From an uncultured bacterium (GTDB lineage Bacteria > Patescibacteriota > Gracilibacteria > Absconditabacterales > Absconditicoccaceae), in NCBI GenBank assembly GCA_947168815.1, contig CAMVNG010000001.1, positions 1-64,000 of the forward strand: a stretch of DNA of 64,000 nt, given 5' to 3'. Positions 38,257-48,301 of this stretch are shown here, one piece after another. The notes below the pieces were generated by a model. The model saw only the letters and a list, made by a program, of their open reading frames with translations. It did not search any database and was not told the origin of the DNA. Both the position numbers and the translations under genes were made by a program. Numbering within the stretch: position 1 is the first letter of the stretch; each line of letters starts with the position of its first letter.

Positions 38257-40591
38257 TGTTTGTCATAATAGCAACTTCTCATCTTGTAAGAGTCTGTTCT
38301 TCAACTCTTGTAGCCTTCTTTTTAGTTTCTTTAGTTGTTTCAACCTTAGATTCTTCAGTCTTTTCAACAGCAGAAGTTTCATTTTTCTCTTTTACTAAAT
38401 CTGCTGAATTATGAACAGGTTCTTGTTTTACTGAGCTAGAACTACTAGGACCAGAAGATCCTCATGCTGGAGTACTACTACTTGGAGTATTAACAACAGG
38501 ATCACTTTCTAAATATGAAACAAATGTAGAAGCAGAACAAGTATAAATAGTAGCAAATCTGTCTCAATTATCATCGAATTCAACTTTTACATCCTCTCAA
38601 TTATATTGATCATTTTGAGCTACTCAATCAATACATTCGTTTTCAGGATTCAAGGTAAGACCTGTAAATCAGAAATCTTCTCATGCATGCTTAACTTTTA
38701 CTTTTACATATTCTTGATTTGGATTAGCAACTGGAATCTTAATAGCAATTGGAGCAGAGAACTTAGCTGTTCATTCTATTCTTTCTAATGTTCATCCATT
38801 ACCAATATTTTCAAAATAGACTTCAATTCATCATTGATATTCAATAACCTTACCTGATGTAGCTTGAATTTCAGCATTTTGAACTGTTGTCACACCAGAA
38901 GTTTCAACAACTTCAGAACTTTCAACTACATTTGCTACAATATTAATATCATCAATAATAGTTTTAGGTGTATTTTCACCAACAGAAACTGTAGTATTAT
39001 ATCCCATAGCAGTACTTCCTGCCGTAATTACTCATCACAATACTCAATCTCAGAATACTGAATTTTCAGGTAATTTTAATTTTCCTCAAAGTTTTAATGA
39101 GTTAAGAACTCAATTTTGAGCCCTTAATTCTGAAGCATCAATCTCCAAGTTTCATGCAATAGTCAAAGCATTAACAACATCAGTATCTAGATTTATAGTG
39201 TCTCATGACATATAGAAATCTCATGAAATATTAGCACCATTTAAAGCACCATACATCAATGAAATCTTATTACCTCTCATTACAAAATCACCTCAAACTC
39301 TTAGACCTTGTAACACACTTTTCAATGGAATTTCATTTCAAGACAATAGAAAATCACCTCAAACACTATAAATAGATAGACCTCATTGAGAAATATTAAT
39401 ATTTCAATTTGATGAGACACTAAAATCTCAATCTATTGCTGCAATATTTGAAGAATGAAATGAAAGATCTCAACAATTATCACAAATAAAACTTCAACTC
39501 AATGATGCACCATAAAAACTTTCAAAAGCAGCACTCGTTCAACTAAATATCATATCTCAACCCAATTTAGCCTGGTAGAATCATTTAATAGTAGTTGTCG
39601 AAGCTCAAAACATTAAATCTCAATTAATAGTTGATAATTGAAAAACTGAATTAGCAATATATTCTAAAGTATCAGGAAAAACTAAACCTGTATCAATAGT
39701 TGCATATGCAAAAGCATTATTTCACATTGTAACCAAACTATTAGGAAACACAATATTTCAACTAATATGTGATTGGTAGAATGAATTATCAGTAATTGTT
39801 GTTATTCCATCTCAAATAATAACATTTCAATTTTCTCATAATGTAAGATATTGTAATGCATTCCACAAAGTTCCTTCTCAATTTAATACTAATTTTCAAT
39901 CAACATTCATTCTTGAAGAATATCTAGTAATAGCTCATCAATTAATAGTTAATTCACCCCCTTCTCTAACCTCTACAGCAGTTAAATTATAATCATTTCA
40001 TAAAGATACTTTTCAATGTTCTCAAATTATAGCACCTTCGAATGAAGTTCTAGCAACATCTCAATTTTCAAATGTCATTTCTCAATCCAAAATTGCTCAC
40101 TCAAAAATTCAATAAGATGAATCAGTTATAGTACTTGCAGGTTTTTGAAAAGATTTAATAACATGTCCATTAAAAGCTCATCTTCCAATCCATGTAACTC
40201 ATTCAGGAATAACTACATTTCCTCAATCTTCACAAGTATATCCTAATAAATTAGTACTACTCAATTCAAGACAAGGATCATCAATTGTAATTTGATGAGA
40301 ACCTCAATTACTTCAAGAGTTATCTCAGTTACCTGAAGTATCTCAACTGTCTCAATTATCTGTATCTCAAGAATCGACATCATTAGTATCTCATGAATTA
40401 TCTCAGCTATCTCCACTGTCTCAGCTGTCTCAACTATCTGTATTATCTTGATTGTCTCCTTGTCATTGCTGATCATTTACAGCTGGTGTTTCTGGCTCTT
40501 CTGGATCATCACCATCTGCATACGTTAACACTGGCATAAAATTACTCGATAGCAGCATTAGCATACTAAAAACTCAAAACATTCTCTTCAT
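37886..40591 (-). CDS. giant surface protein, tandem paralogue with the same anchor
   Basis: A 901-residue paralogue of the 34627 product. It has the same signal peptide start (MKRMFGVFSMLMLLSSNF), the same G-D-S/N linker with TGA glycines, diverged solenoid repeats (about 115 residues fewer in total) and a C-terminal 75-residue block that is identical. Conserved ends around a variable middle are what an antigenic or receptor-switching pair would show. It has its own upstream region with the same TTGACTTTTTTxTTTACATT arrangement as its twin. Divergent from the GtrA gene. Confidence 0.75.
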
Positions 40592-40761
40592 TTGTGTAGT
40601 ATTAATTAGATATAAAAATCCTTTTCAAACAATTATATACCAAGAACAAAAATTTACAAATTATCTTGACTTTTTTTGTTTACATTATTTAATAATAAAT
40701 ATAACCATTGAAATCAGAATCATTTTTAATTAAATAACTCAATTCAAACTAAAAAAATAAG

Positions 40762-41199
40762 ATGACACCAGAAAAGAAAAAAATATATCATCATGCAAAA
40801 AAAGAAGCAAAACACGCTTTCCTCTATTTGATATTATCGACAGTTTGAGCCTTCGTAGATTGTCTTATTTTTCTTACATTAACGTATTTATGATTACCAA
40901 TCATCCCATCAAATATAATAAGTGACGTTTGAGGTATGATAACATCATTTTCTCTAAACCTTAAAGGAAATTTTAAACATAATGATCATGTAAAACTCAG
41001 ATTTCTTTCCTATATTATCATCTCACTCATCTGAATGTGAATCTCAACCACCATGGTATATTGATTCATCGTATGGATATGATTTCCTAAAGCAATAGCC
41101 AAATTTCTTCAAATCATTATCATGGCAATACCACTCTATCTAGCAAATAGATTAATCACGTTCAGAAACGTAAAAAAACCAATAAAAGATTGAAATTAG
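40762..41199 (+). CDS. GtrA-family membrane protein
   Basis: A 145-residue protein with four membrane helices (YLILSTVGAFVDCLIFLTLTY, IISDVGGMITSFSLNLKGNF, LSYIIISLIGMGISTTMVYG, LQIIIMAIPLYLANRLITF). The N-terminal 'G...D...f..l' and the C-terminal 'N...tFr' match GtrA/DPMS-like proteins (PF04138), which help flip or transfer lipid-linked sugars in glycan synthesis. It lies next to surface protein genes, which may be glycosylated; that link is inference. Confidence 0.8.
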
Positions 41200-41260
41200 A
41201 ACAACTATTCATAATAAAGAAAACAAGAAATAATTTCTTTTAAACCATATTTTTTCAAAA

Positions 41261-42430
41261 ATGAAAAAAATCACAGTTCTTTCATTACTTATTCTAACTT
41301 CTCTAACTTTAACTGGTTGTTTCTGAACAAAAGAAAATCCAGAACAATGAAATAAAGCTCCAATAAAAGGAGATAAAGAAGTTATCTCAATCCTAGAAAA
41401 ATTCGCAGATGAATTAAATGTAGACAAAGAAAATATTAAACCAAGTGAATTTGATCGAACGAATTTCGACAATCAACCGTATGAAGAATACACTCTCAAT
41501 GGATATACTCTAGCAGAGATAAAAGGTGTTGCACCTAAAAACTTAATCGAAACAAGTAAATTCTTTGATTGATGGCATGTAAATTATATAGGAGATGAAG
41601 CATTCTGATCACGAATAGAATATACTAATGACAACATCATTTGTTATTATAGTCTATCTCTTGAACAACAAATTCCATATGAATTAATGGTTTGAGAAGA
41701 TGAAAACTGAAATGAAATAACAGATTATGAAGAGAGATGGAAAGAATTCCAAGAAATAGCAACCTATGAAACAGAACTCACTTGTTGAAGACTTCCTGAA
41801 AACACACATAGATTAACAGATTACAACTTTGATTTAGCTGGAGCTGAACCTTCCTGGAATGCAGCTATGAGAGGATGAAAAATAATGCTTAATGATGTAA
41901 ATTGAATTAAATACTTCTTCCCTGATACCGTAAATCAAGAATGAGAGATAATTGAATTCTCATGATACAACATAAAATGAATGATAAAAAAAGCAAAATG
42001 TAGTAATGATTGATTAGGAGAAGAACATGACTACACTGCTAATTTCACTTTCACAACAGATGACTGAGAATTATTTTATGAATGATGTGCAGATGAAATT
42101 GAATTTGAATTTACAGAAAGTGAAGAATGAACACTTAAAAACTTTATCAAAAAAACAAACTACAACTATACTCAAGAATACGATGCTAATGAGCTAAATT
42201 ATGTCATACAAGAAATTACAGACAATTATATGCAAGTTAATTTCTACATAAACGAGGAAAACTGAGAATATCATAACTATCAAGCTATCTTTGAAAAAGT
42301 TGATAATGCATGGAAAGTAATTTACGAAGGAGATGGATACAATATAAGCGATGAAAAATGTGAAGAACTTAATCAATATGATAATAACCTCATGGAAATG
42401 TTCTTCTTAGTTACCTGTCCAAGAGGATAA
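41261..42430 (+). CDS. lipoprotein of unknown function
   Basis: A 389-residue protein. Signal peptide MKKITVLSLLILTSLTLTGC with lipobox LTGC. The ectodomain is acidic, with paired Cys residues (CYYSL...LTCGRL; AKCSND...GCADEI). The segment from AKCSNDG to ADEIEFEF resembles small META/MliC-like beta-barrels, but not enough to assign. It ends with a TCPRG tail. It is probably exposed on the outer face. CGA occurs twice next to aromatic-friendly positions (FGS-CGA-IEY, FD-CGA-TNF). Confidence 0.65.
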
Positions 42431-42631
42431 GAAAAAGCCTCCTACTACAAACAGCAAGAAGCTTTTAACGTCATCCTAGAAAACAATTTTCCACCTCTAA
42501 TACCTAGAAAAGTCATTTAGCAGTAATCTCACGACCGTCCTAAATTGATAAACATTTTTATTAATTTAATTTTCGTATGAAAAAACATTTTCTATAACTG
42601 AGTAAAAGAAAAATTATTAAAATTTCAAGAT
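42431..42631. other. gene-free stretch
   Basis: About 200 bases between a recoded lipoprotein gene and the first UGA-free gene of the next island. A weak hairpin (AAAGC / GCTTTT, 42435-42467) may end the lipoprotein transcript. I see nothing else. Confidence 0.5.
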
Positions 42632-42667
42632 AAAATAAAGGAGGCAACCAGAAATCTGGTCCCCTCC
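42632..42667 (-). terminator. terminator of the 42683 gene
   Basis: GGAGGGGACCAG / CTGGTTGCCTCC stem on the minus strand followed by a T-rich stretch. Confidence 0.8.
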
Positions 42668-42682
42668 AAAATGAAGATTGTT

Positions 42683-42901
42683 TTACATAGATCCGGCCAA
42701 GCAGCTAACTACAAAGGCGAGACCCAACATCATCGGCAAAGCGATGAAAGTCAAAATAATCCCGAGAACAAAACTCAGACGTACCTGTTTTTTCTCATCC
42801 TCAGTCTTACATTCATCAAGCGCTTTTTGGATTGAATATCCTATAGGCGAGAAATCAGGGTAATAAACCCCGTAAACATTTAGATAGTAAAGATCGTTCA
42901 T
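42683..42901 (-). CDS. small single-span membrane protein, UGA-free class
   Basis: 72 residues from ATG 42901 (a TTG six bases upstream is less likely). A soluble N-terminus (MNDLYYLNVYGVYYPDFSP) is followed by a charged stretch and a C-terminal membrane helix (LGIILTFIALPMMLGLAFVV). Promoter TTGATT-N17-TATTGT (42935-42963). No UGA; stop TAA. It is the most downstream of four monocistronic UGA-free genes in a row on the minus strand, each with its own terminator. Confidence 0.65.
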   Translation of the reverse strand: MNDLYYLNVYGVYYPDFSPIGYSIQKALDECKTEDEKKQVRLSFVLGIILTFIALPMMLGLAFVVSCLAGSM

Positions 42902-42934
42902 AGGCAACTAATTTAGTTCTCTTGATTACTCTAT

Positions 42935-42963
42935 ACAATAAATAATACCAATATTGAAATCAA
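42935..42963 (-). promoter_or_regulatory. promoter of the 42683 gene
   Basis: TTGATT-N17-TATTGT on the minus strand. Confidence 0.5.
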
Positions 42964-42971
42964 GAACAAGT

Positions 42972-43010
42972 TAAAATTAAAAATATCGAGAGTTATATCT
43001 CCCGATATTT
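42972..43010 (-). terminator. terminator of the 42993 gene
   Basis: AAATATCGGGAG / CTCTCGATATTT type stem; the TAA stop lies in the hairpin. Confidence 0.8.
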
Positions 43011-43304
43011 CTTTAATACGTCCTTTAATTGACTGAGCATATACCATGCAAGAACTACTGGTAACGCAAAGGTAATTGCAATTGCAATGACATGTAAGAA
43101 TGATCTCAGAATTGAATCCTCAGGAGCCCAAGTATAAATATACGATGCCCATTCCCAAAGATGAGAAAGGATAATCGGTTCATAACTCAGATTAGCAACT
43201 CTACTGCAACCACCACCTAAAAACACATCAGCAGTAATAGCGCAAAGAAACACTGCAATAGCTCCAACAAAGATCAAATGTAATAAAAGAAAAAATTTTC
43301 TCAT
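42993..43304 (-). CDS. two-span membrane protein, UGA-free class
   Basis: 103 residues from ATG 43304. Membrane helices lie near residues 4-26 (FFLLLHLIFVGAIAVFLCAI) and 66-92 (SFLHVIAIAITFALPVVLAW). A Cys/Trp-containing loop between them probably faces outside, and the tail is basic (LKDVLKKYREI). No UGA; glycines GGN. Promoter TTGTTT-N17-TATAGT (43331-43359); leader AAAAAAACAAATACG. No family is recognised. Confidence 0.65.
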   Translation of the reverse strand: MRKFFLLLHLIFVGAIAVFLCAITADVFLGGGCSRVANLSYEPIILSHLWEWASYIYTWAPEDSILRSFLHVIAIAITFALPVVLAWYMLSQLKDVLKKYREI

Positions 43305-43330
43305 AAGCAATACGTATTTGTTTTTTTCTT

Positions 43331-43359
43331 ACTATACGGATTAAGTAATTCAAAAACAA
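43331..43359 (-). promoter_or_regulatory. promoter of the 42993 gene
   Basis: TTGTTT-N17-TATAGT on the minus strand. Confidence 0.55.
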
Positions 43360-43361
43360 GA

Positions 43362-43396
43362 TAAAAAAACTAGACTAATAAAATATTAGCCTAGTA
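43362..43396 (-). terminator. terminator of the 43391 gene
   Basis: ACTAGGCTAATA / TATTAGTCTAGT stem with seven Ts on the minus strand; the TAG stop overlaps the 5' arm. Confidence 0.8.
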
Positions 43397-43975
43397 ATTT
43401 TTTAAATGTTTCAACGCATCTCTTCCCCAATCTGAACCCTTAATCTTCGCATCTAGCAAAGTAAGTGACAACAAACTCTCCATAAGAATACCTCTTACAA
43501 CACCTAAGAGCTCTTCTACTTGTTCTCTTCGTGTAATCTCTAAGAACACTGGCTCATCAGGAACAACTCCTGTAATGTTAACCAATGAATCCAAGATATC
43601 AACGAATACAAACTGAGCACACTCAATGTTTTTTTGTTGCTGCTCCTCCTCCGACAATAATACTGAAGTTTTAAATTCTAACTCCTTCTTAGCAAAGCTT
43701 TCCATAAGATCACTAACTCCAGTAATCATTTCACGAAGCTTCAAAAGAAGTTTCATTGTCTCCTTCCTCATTGAACTAATCTGAGTATAAAGGACACAAA
43801 TATTAACACTAAATAGCAAAGCAAAACAGAGATAGACTGACGAATCAGAAAACACGCCGAAAAAAGCACAAATACACATAACGAAAAGCCCAACAATGCT
43901 AATTGTACTTGCAGTAGCAATGATGAAACTTCTCCTCCTACGAGACTCCTGTAAACGTAACAATGTTGATTCCAT
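43391..43975 (-). CDS. membrane hairpin plus coiled-coil protein, UGA-free class
   Basis: 194 residues. An Arg-rich start (MESTLLRLQESRRRRSF) leads to two membrane helices (residues ~18-40 and 48-62), then a long amphipathic helical region (SSMRKETMKLLLKLREMITG, ESFAKKELEFKTSVLLSEEE) and a short C-terminal part (GSDWGRDALKHLKNY). The membrane hairpin with a cytosolic coiled coil could be a membrane-organising or sensor protein; no family is recognised. Promoter TTGTAA-N17-TATAAC (44000-44028). No UGA; stop TAG. Confidence 0.65.
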   Translation of the reverse strand: MESTLLRLQESRRRRSFIIATASTISIVGLFVMCICAFFGVFSDSSVYLCFALLFSVNICVLYTQISSMRKETMKLLLKLREMITGVSDLMESFAKKELEFKTSVLLSEEEQQQKNIECAQFVFVDILDSLVNITGVVPDEPVFLEITRREQVEELLGVVRGILMESLLSLTLLDAKIKGSDWGRDALKHLKNY

Positions 43976-43999
43976 ACCTTTTGATTTTTGTTTTTTTAA

Positions 44000-44028
44000 G
44001 TTATACTTAACTGGCTAAACCATTACAA
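44000..44028 (-). promoter_or_regulatory. promoter of the 43391 gene
   Basis: TTGTAA-N17-TATAAC on the minus strand. Confidence 0.55.
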
Positions 44029-44043
44029 GAGAAAAAGAAAAAT

Positions 44044-44078
44044 AAAAAAAAGGCAACAACTGTATTACAGAAGTCACC
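44044..44078 (-). terminator. terminator of the 44099 gene
   Basis: GGTGACTTCTG / CAGTTGTTGCC stem with G-T pairs, then eight Ts on the minus strand. Confidence 0.7.
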
Positions 44079-44098
44079 TCTAGATCTCACAATTCATT

Positions 44099-44461
44099 CT
44101 AATCGACCTTTTCACCCAAAAGAGCCCTTAATCTAATTTCTATCACCACAGTAATCAACGATGCAGCGAACAAACTAGACACATACGTAATTCCCCAGAA
44201 ACTAGGTAAGCTTACATGCTTTACACCATACACCAGGAGACCAAACAACAAGAAGAATGCTGGAATGATGATCCATGACACCTTATCAACATTCTCTTTC
44301 ATGTGCTTCGTAAGACTCGAGAGAGGAACCCATCCAAATGAAATTGGGAAGGCCATCAGAAAGATATAACACCAGTGCTCGCACTTTGTCAGCGCAACGA
44401 TTACTCCAAGCAGAAAGCAAAGAAGTAAAATCGAAATGTAGAGTAGAATTGTTTTTACCAT
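44099..44461 (-). CDS. four-span membrane protein, UGA-free class
   Basis: 120 residues from ATG 44461. Helices lie near residues 4-25 (ILLYISILLLCFLLGVIVAL), 31-47, 64-82 (WIIIPAFFLLFGLLVYG) and 90-108. The tail is basic then acidic (RLRALLGEKVD). The -10 box TATAAT precedes the leader AAAAAAACAAATATTAACG; no good -35 is seen. No UGA; stop TAG. Unknown function. Confidence 0.65.
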   Translation of the reverse strand: MVKTILLYISILLLCFLLGVIVALTKCEHWCYIFLMAFPISFGWVPLSSLTKHMKENVDKVSWIIIPAFFLLFGLLVYGVKHVSLPSFWGITYVSSLFAASLITVVIEIRLRALLGEKVD

Positions 44462-44554
44462 AAGCGTTAATATTTGTTTTTTTATTATACTAAACAATAG
44501 CTCAAACTAATTCAAGCAGAAATACACAAAATTATTAAAAAAAATTAAAAGATA

Positions 44555-44589
44555 TAAAAAAAGAAGACAATCTCCCCAGATTGTCTTCT
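44555..44589 (-). terminator. orphan minus-strand terminator
   Basis: AGAAGACAATCT / AGATTGTCTTCT stem with seven Ts. No gene is visible directly upstream; it may back up the sRNA terminator at 44636. Confidence 0.65.
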
Positions 44590-44635
44590 ATAACATGAAC
44601 AATAAACAATATTTAATAATAAAAGGTAAAAAAAC

Positions 44636-44720
44636 AAAAAAAGAGGAGTTCTAAACTGTAGAAATACATGGCCGTTAGAATACTCCTCCAAAATGTCCTC
44701 ACTTCACAATGAAGTTCATT
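44636..44720 (-). ncRNA. small RNA ending in a long terminator hairpin
   Basis: The hairpin GAACTTCA TTG TGAAGT is followed by a long stem (GAGGAGTATTCTAA with TTTAGAACTCCTC, 44643-44688) and seven Ts. A promoter-like TTGCAC (44746-44751) lies upstream with an AT-rich -10 region. No reading frame. Part of the UGA-free island 42.6-44.7 kb. Confidence 0.45.
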
Positions 44721-44879
44721 TTTATATTGAAAAAGTACACTTTAAGTGCAAGATTATATATAAAGAAAGAACTAATAACTTTCAAGGAAACATATAAAAA
44801 AACAAACCAATTAATATCTTGATATCAAATAAGTGAATGATTAAATATAAATATTCACTTTAAAGCTAGCTCCTCAATC

Positions 44880-46568
44880 ATGGAAAATTCAATAAACAAT
44901 AACGAACAATATAAAATAAGAAAAACTGCTGAAAATCTAGTCTCTCTAGAAGAAGATAAAGCCTGTACGGAGCTTATTAATATCCTAATGAAAACCTCTA
45001 CTAATTTTAAAAAAGGATATTATAACATAGCAAAACAACTTCAAGAAAGTCTAACCTTCTGAAAAGAATATGACTACAATCAAGATATATCAACTCTCAT
45101 AGAGCAAACACAAAAGGATGGAACACAAATTCAAAGAATAGGAAACCTCATGAAAGGATACAGATATCTTTGAGAAGGAGACAAACAAATGTCTAAATAT
45201 TTTTGTAGTGTCAAAGAAGAAGAAATCGCAACAGAAAAGCTCTGAAAACCATTTACGAAATATGCAGAAAGCTTCATAAGAACCTACTTTGCTTGTGCTT
45301 ATGACTTTATGAAAACAACATGAAAAATTCCTACCATTACTCCAGTACTAAAAAAAACTTTTCTAAAAATTTCAAGACGTTATATTACAGATCAAATAAA
45401 AAAACTAGAATTCAGTGAAGAAAATTACAAAGAATGTTTCAATGAAATCCAATGACTCTTAGAAGAGAATGGTGTAATTCTAGAACCATCAAATAATATC
45501 CAAGAAAGCTTTATAAAACTCTGTAGAGAAACCTATCCTCTTGCAAAACCATATTGTGATCAACTCTTTGAAAATAAGAGTTTCAGAAAAAAATTTCTAG
45601 AAAAAGAAGTAAATAGTTGAATTAATCAAACAACAGAAAAATTTTTTGATAGTATCGTAAAACTTGTTGATGACTATATAGCACAGCACCCTGAAGATGT
45701 TTGAGAACAATGAAGGAATGGAATAATCACAGATAATATCATCTTTAACTATAATAACCTTAGAGAAGAATCACTATGGGAAGATATGATTCTCGCAAAT
45801 TATTTCTTAGAAATAGTAAATACTTTTAAACAAGAACATAATAGGAAACTCGCTGCTCAAAAGAAAAAAGAAGAAACAAATGTAATTCAAGAAGAAATTC
45901 CAATTGTTAATCTTTGAGAAAATAGCCTACAATTCCTCAGCAAAGAAGATGAAGAAAATATAAACAAAGCTATCTCATACTTCAACTGTGATGATAAAAA
46001 GAAAAAAAGTATCAAAAAATTCTTCAGAAAACTACTAATAAAATGACTTCCACGAAAAATAAATGAATTTAAGAAAATCTTCGAAATTGAAAATATTCCG
46101 GCTTGAACAGAAAATATACTTATTGATATATTAGGGATTGAATACGTAAACGAAAAAGAAAATAAAGATAATAATGAAGAATCACCAATTAAAATCCAAG
46201 AAAATACTCAAGATGAACAAATCAATACTCAAGAAAATAAAGAAATAATAATCGAAGATCCTATTACCTCATTTCTAGAACGTATAGAAGGAAACTGATA
46301 TACCATACCAAACAAACCACTTCTTACAGAACAAATTGAAAATTTCTGTAAAAATTGAAACAATAAAACTGTACTAACAAATCTCTTAAAGAATCAATCT
46401 TTTTGAGGACTCCTCTTCCATAGAAACTGACATAAAAAAGCTCGTATTCTTCCAATTTGAAGAACAGGACGGAGACTCCTTTTAATAAAAGATTCTTGAG
46501 CAACAGAAGTTGATGGATTCTATAACCACAACGATTATGAATTTAATCTCGCTAAAATTAAAAATTAA
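44880..46568 (+). CDS. unknown 562-residue protein, tandem paralogue A
   Basis: A soluble helical protein (MENSINNNEQYKIRKTAENL...) in repeated modules. Its last ~60 residues (GHKKARILPIGRTG-CGG-RLLLIKDSG...EVDGFYNHNDY) are nearly identical to those of the next gene. That block has the strand-turn pattern of a RelE/ParE-like small domain (R.GRR.lli......i..fy.h.dY), but this is weak. A CGA at 46053 (LP-CGA-KINEF) matches Phe in the paralogue, which fits an aromatic (Trp). CGG here and CGA in the paralogue occupy the same site. Function unknown. Confidence 0.65.
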
Positions 46569-46588
46569 TTTAACCTCAAGTAATAAAT

Positions 46589-48301
46589 ATGGAATACTGA
46601 AACAAGCAAGATGCATTAAAATTCTATAATATCTCCATAGAAAGTAATAATGAAATGGATTCTCTTTTTCATGATGAATTTATAAAACTCCTCTGCTCAA
46701 GATCACGAGAATTCAGAAAATTTTATCAAGAAATAGCACATGAAGTCTTAACAAATCTACAAGGATATATGCAACATAAAGAACAAACAGAAAAGACTAT
46801 CCAACAATTAATGAATACAATAGACATAAAAGCGGATGAACTTCAAAGAACAATAAATCTCCTAAAAGGAACTTACTACGTCGCAGAAGGAAGATATGAT
46901 ATTGCAAACGAATATATGGATATTTTACCACAATGAGATAGTCTCCCTTTTATAGCTACACCATTTAAAAGCTATGCTAACCGTTTCATTAGAACAGTCC
47001 AGAAAGCTGCAATAGATCATATGAGACAAACAGAAAAATTTCCTAGTGCTGAAAATCTTGTAAAAGCTACTATGTGTAAATTTGCTAAAAATCAACTTGA
47101 ATGACAAATAAAAGGAATCGATTTTTCAGAAAATAATATAAAAGAAAATTTCTGAGAAATTTCAGCACTTCTAGAAGAAGAAGGAATACAAATCGAAGCA
47201 TCAGAGAATATCCAACAATCATTCATCAAATTATGTAGATCAAAATACCCTCAAGCAAAAAAATCATTAGATTATCTCTTCGAAAACAAAAAATTTAGAA
47301 ATGAATACATAAACCAAATATGTAATAATCTTACTCTATTTCTAAAGACATACTTCAATGCTGTTGTAGAAGATACAAAAAAAGCTATGGAAGAATGAAA
47401 AATTATATGAGAATATCACTCTAATATAACAAACAATATCCTTTTTAACTACCATGTATTTGTAAAAAATAACTACGTTTTCGAAGGACAAATCCTCTGA
47501 AAATATTTTCTAGAAGTTCTCAATGCCTTCAAAGAGGATCATAATAAAAAAATTAAAGCAAAAGAAAAACCTATGGAAAAAGAAAAAACGCCAATTCTTT
47601 CTAATGACGATATTCCAATACAAACACAAAATAAAAATGGACGAAAATTTCAAATCAATGAAGAAACCCACGCAACAATTGAAGAAGCTATTTCTCACAT
47701 AAAATCAAATGAACAAAAAAAATCAAGCATGATTAAATATATTGCAAAACTTCTTATAAAAGATCTCCCTTTCAAATTTAATGATTTCAAAAAAATCTTT
47801 AATCTCCAAGAAATTCCTGAAGAAACAATAACTATAATAACAGAAAAGCTCTGAATGGAATACGAAATTGGAAAAGAAGAAAAAGAAAGTACTCGGAATA
47901 AAAAAACCGAATCAAGAAAATGAGAAAATATTACTGGAAATACCAAAACAACAGAAGACACCACACCCACAAAAGAAATTCCTATTGAAGAAACAGAAAA
48001 GTATTTCCTTGAACATATAAAAACACTTTGTTTCTCCATTAAAAATGAAAATCTTCTAAAAAAACAAATTGAAGAATTTTGTAAAAATAATAGACATAGA
48101 ACAACACTAAATAATCTTCTTAAGAATCCAGAAGTAGGAAAAGTATTAGCTCATAAATGAGGACACAAAAAAGCACGTATTCTAGCTATATGAAGAACAG
48201 GACGAAGACTACTTCTAATCAAAGATTGAGAAAAAATTGAAGTAGATGGATTCTACAATCACAACGACTATCTAAATAATTTGGCAAAAATCAAAAACTA
48301 A
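46589..48301 (+). CDS. unknown 570-residue protein, tandem paralogue B
   Basis: It follows the 44880 gene by 20 bases and has the same domain plan: an N-terminal helical part, two modules with NIQQSFIKLCRSKYPQAK / LIKDLPFKFNDFKKIFNL, and the conserved C-terminal block (GHKKARILAIGRTG-CGA-RLLLIKDGE...VDGFYNHNDY). Overall identity to its neighbour is moderate, but the C-terminal 60 residues are strongly conserved, so that block is probably the functional core. Its stop overlaps the stop of the convergent phosphodiesterase-like gene by four bases. Confidence 0.65.

Noticed and set aside
7602-44461. UGA-free segments as contamination or assembly chimeras
   Set aside because: They are interleaved many times with recoded genes at short distances, share promoter and leader style with them, and sit in divergent promoter pairs with recoded genes (21361-21423). 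It still deserves a long-read check.
44643-44688. CRISPR-type repeat resembling class 2 type V direct repeats (TTTCTAC, GTTTAGAAC)
   Set aside because: A single copy, no spacers and no cas genes. It is a terminator hairpin with a T tract.
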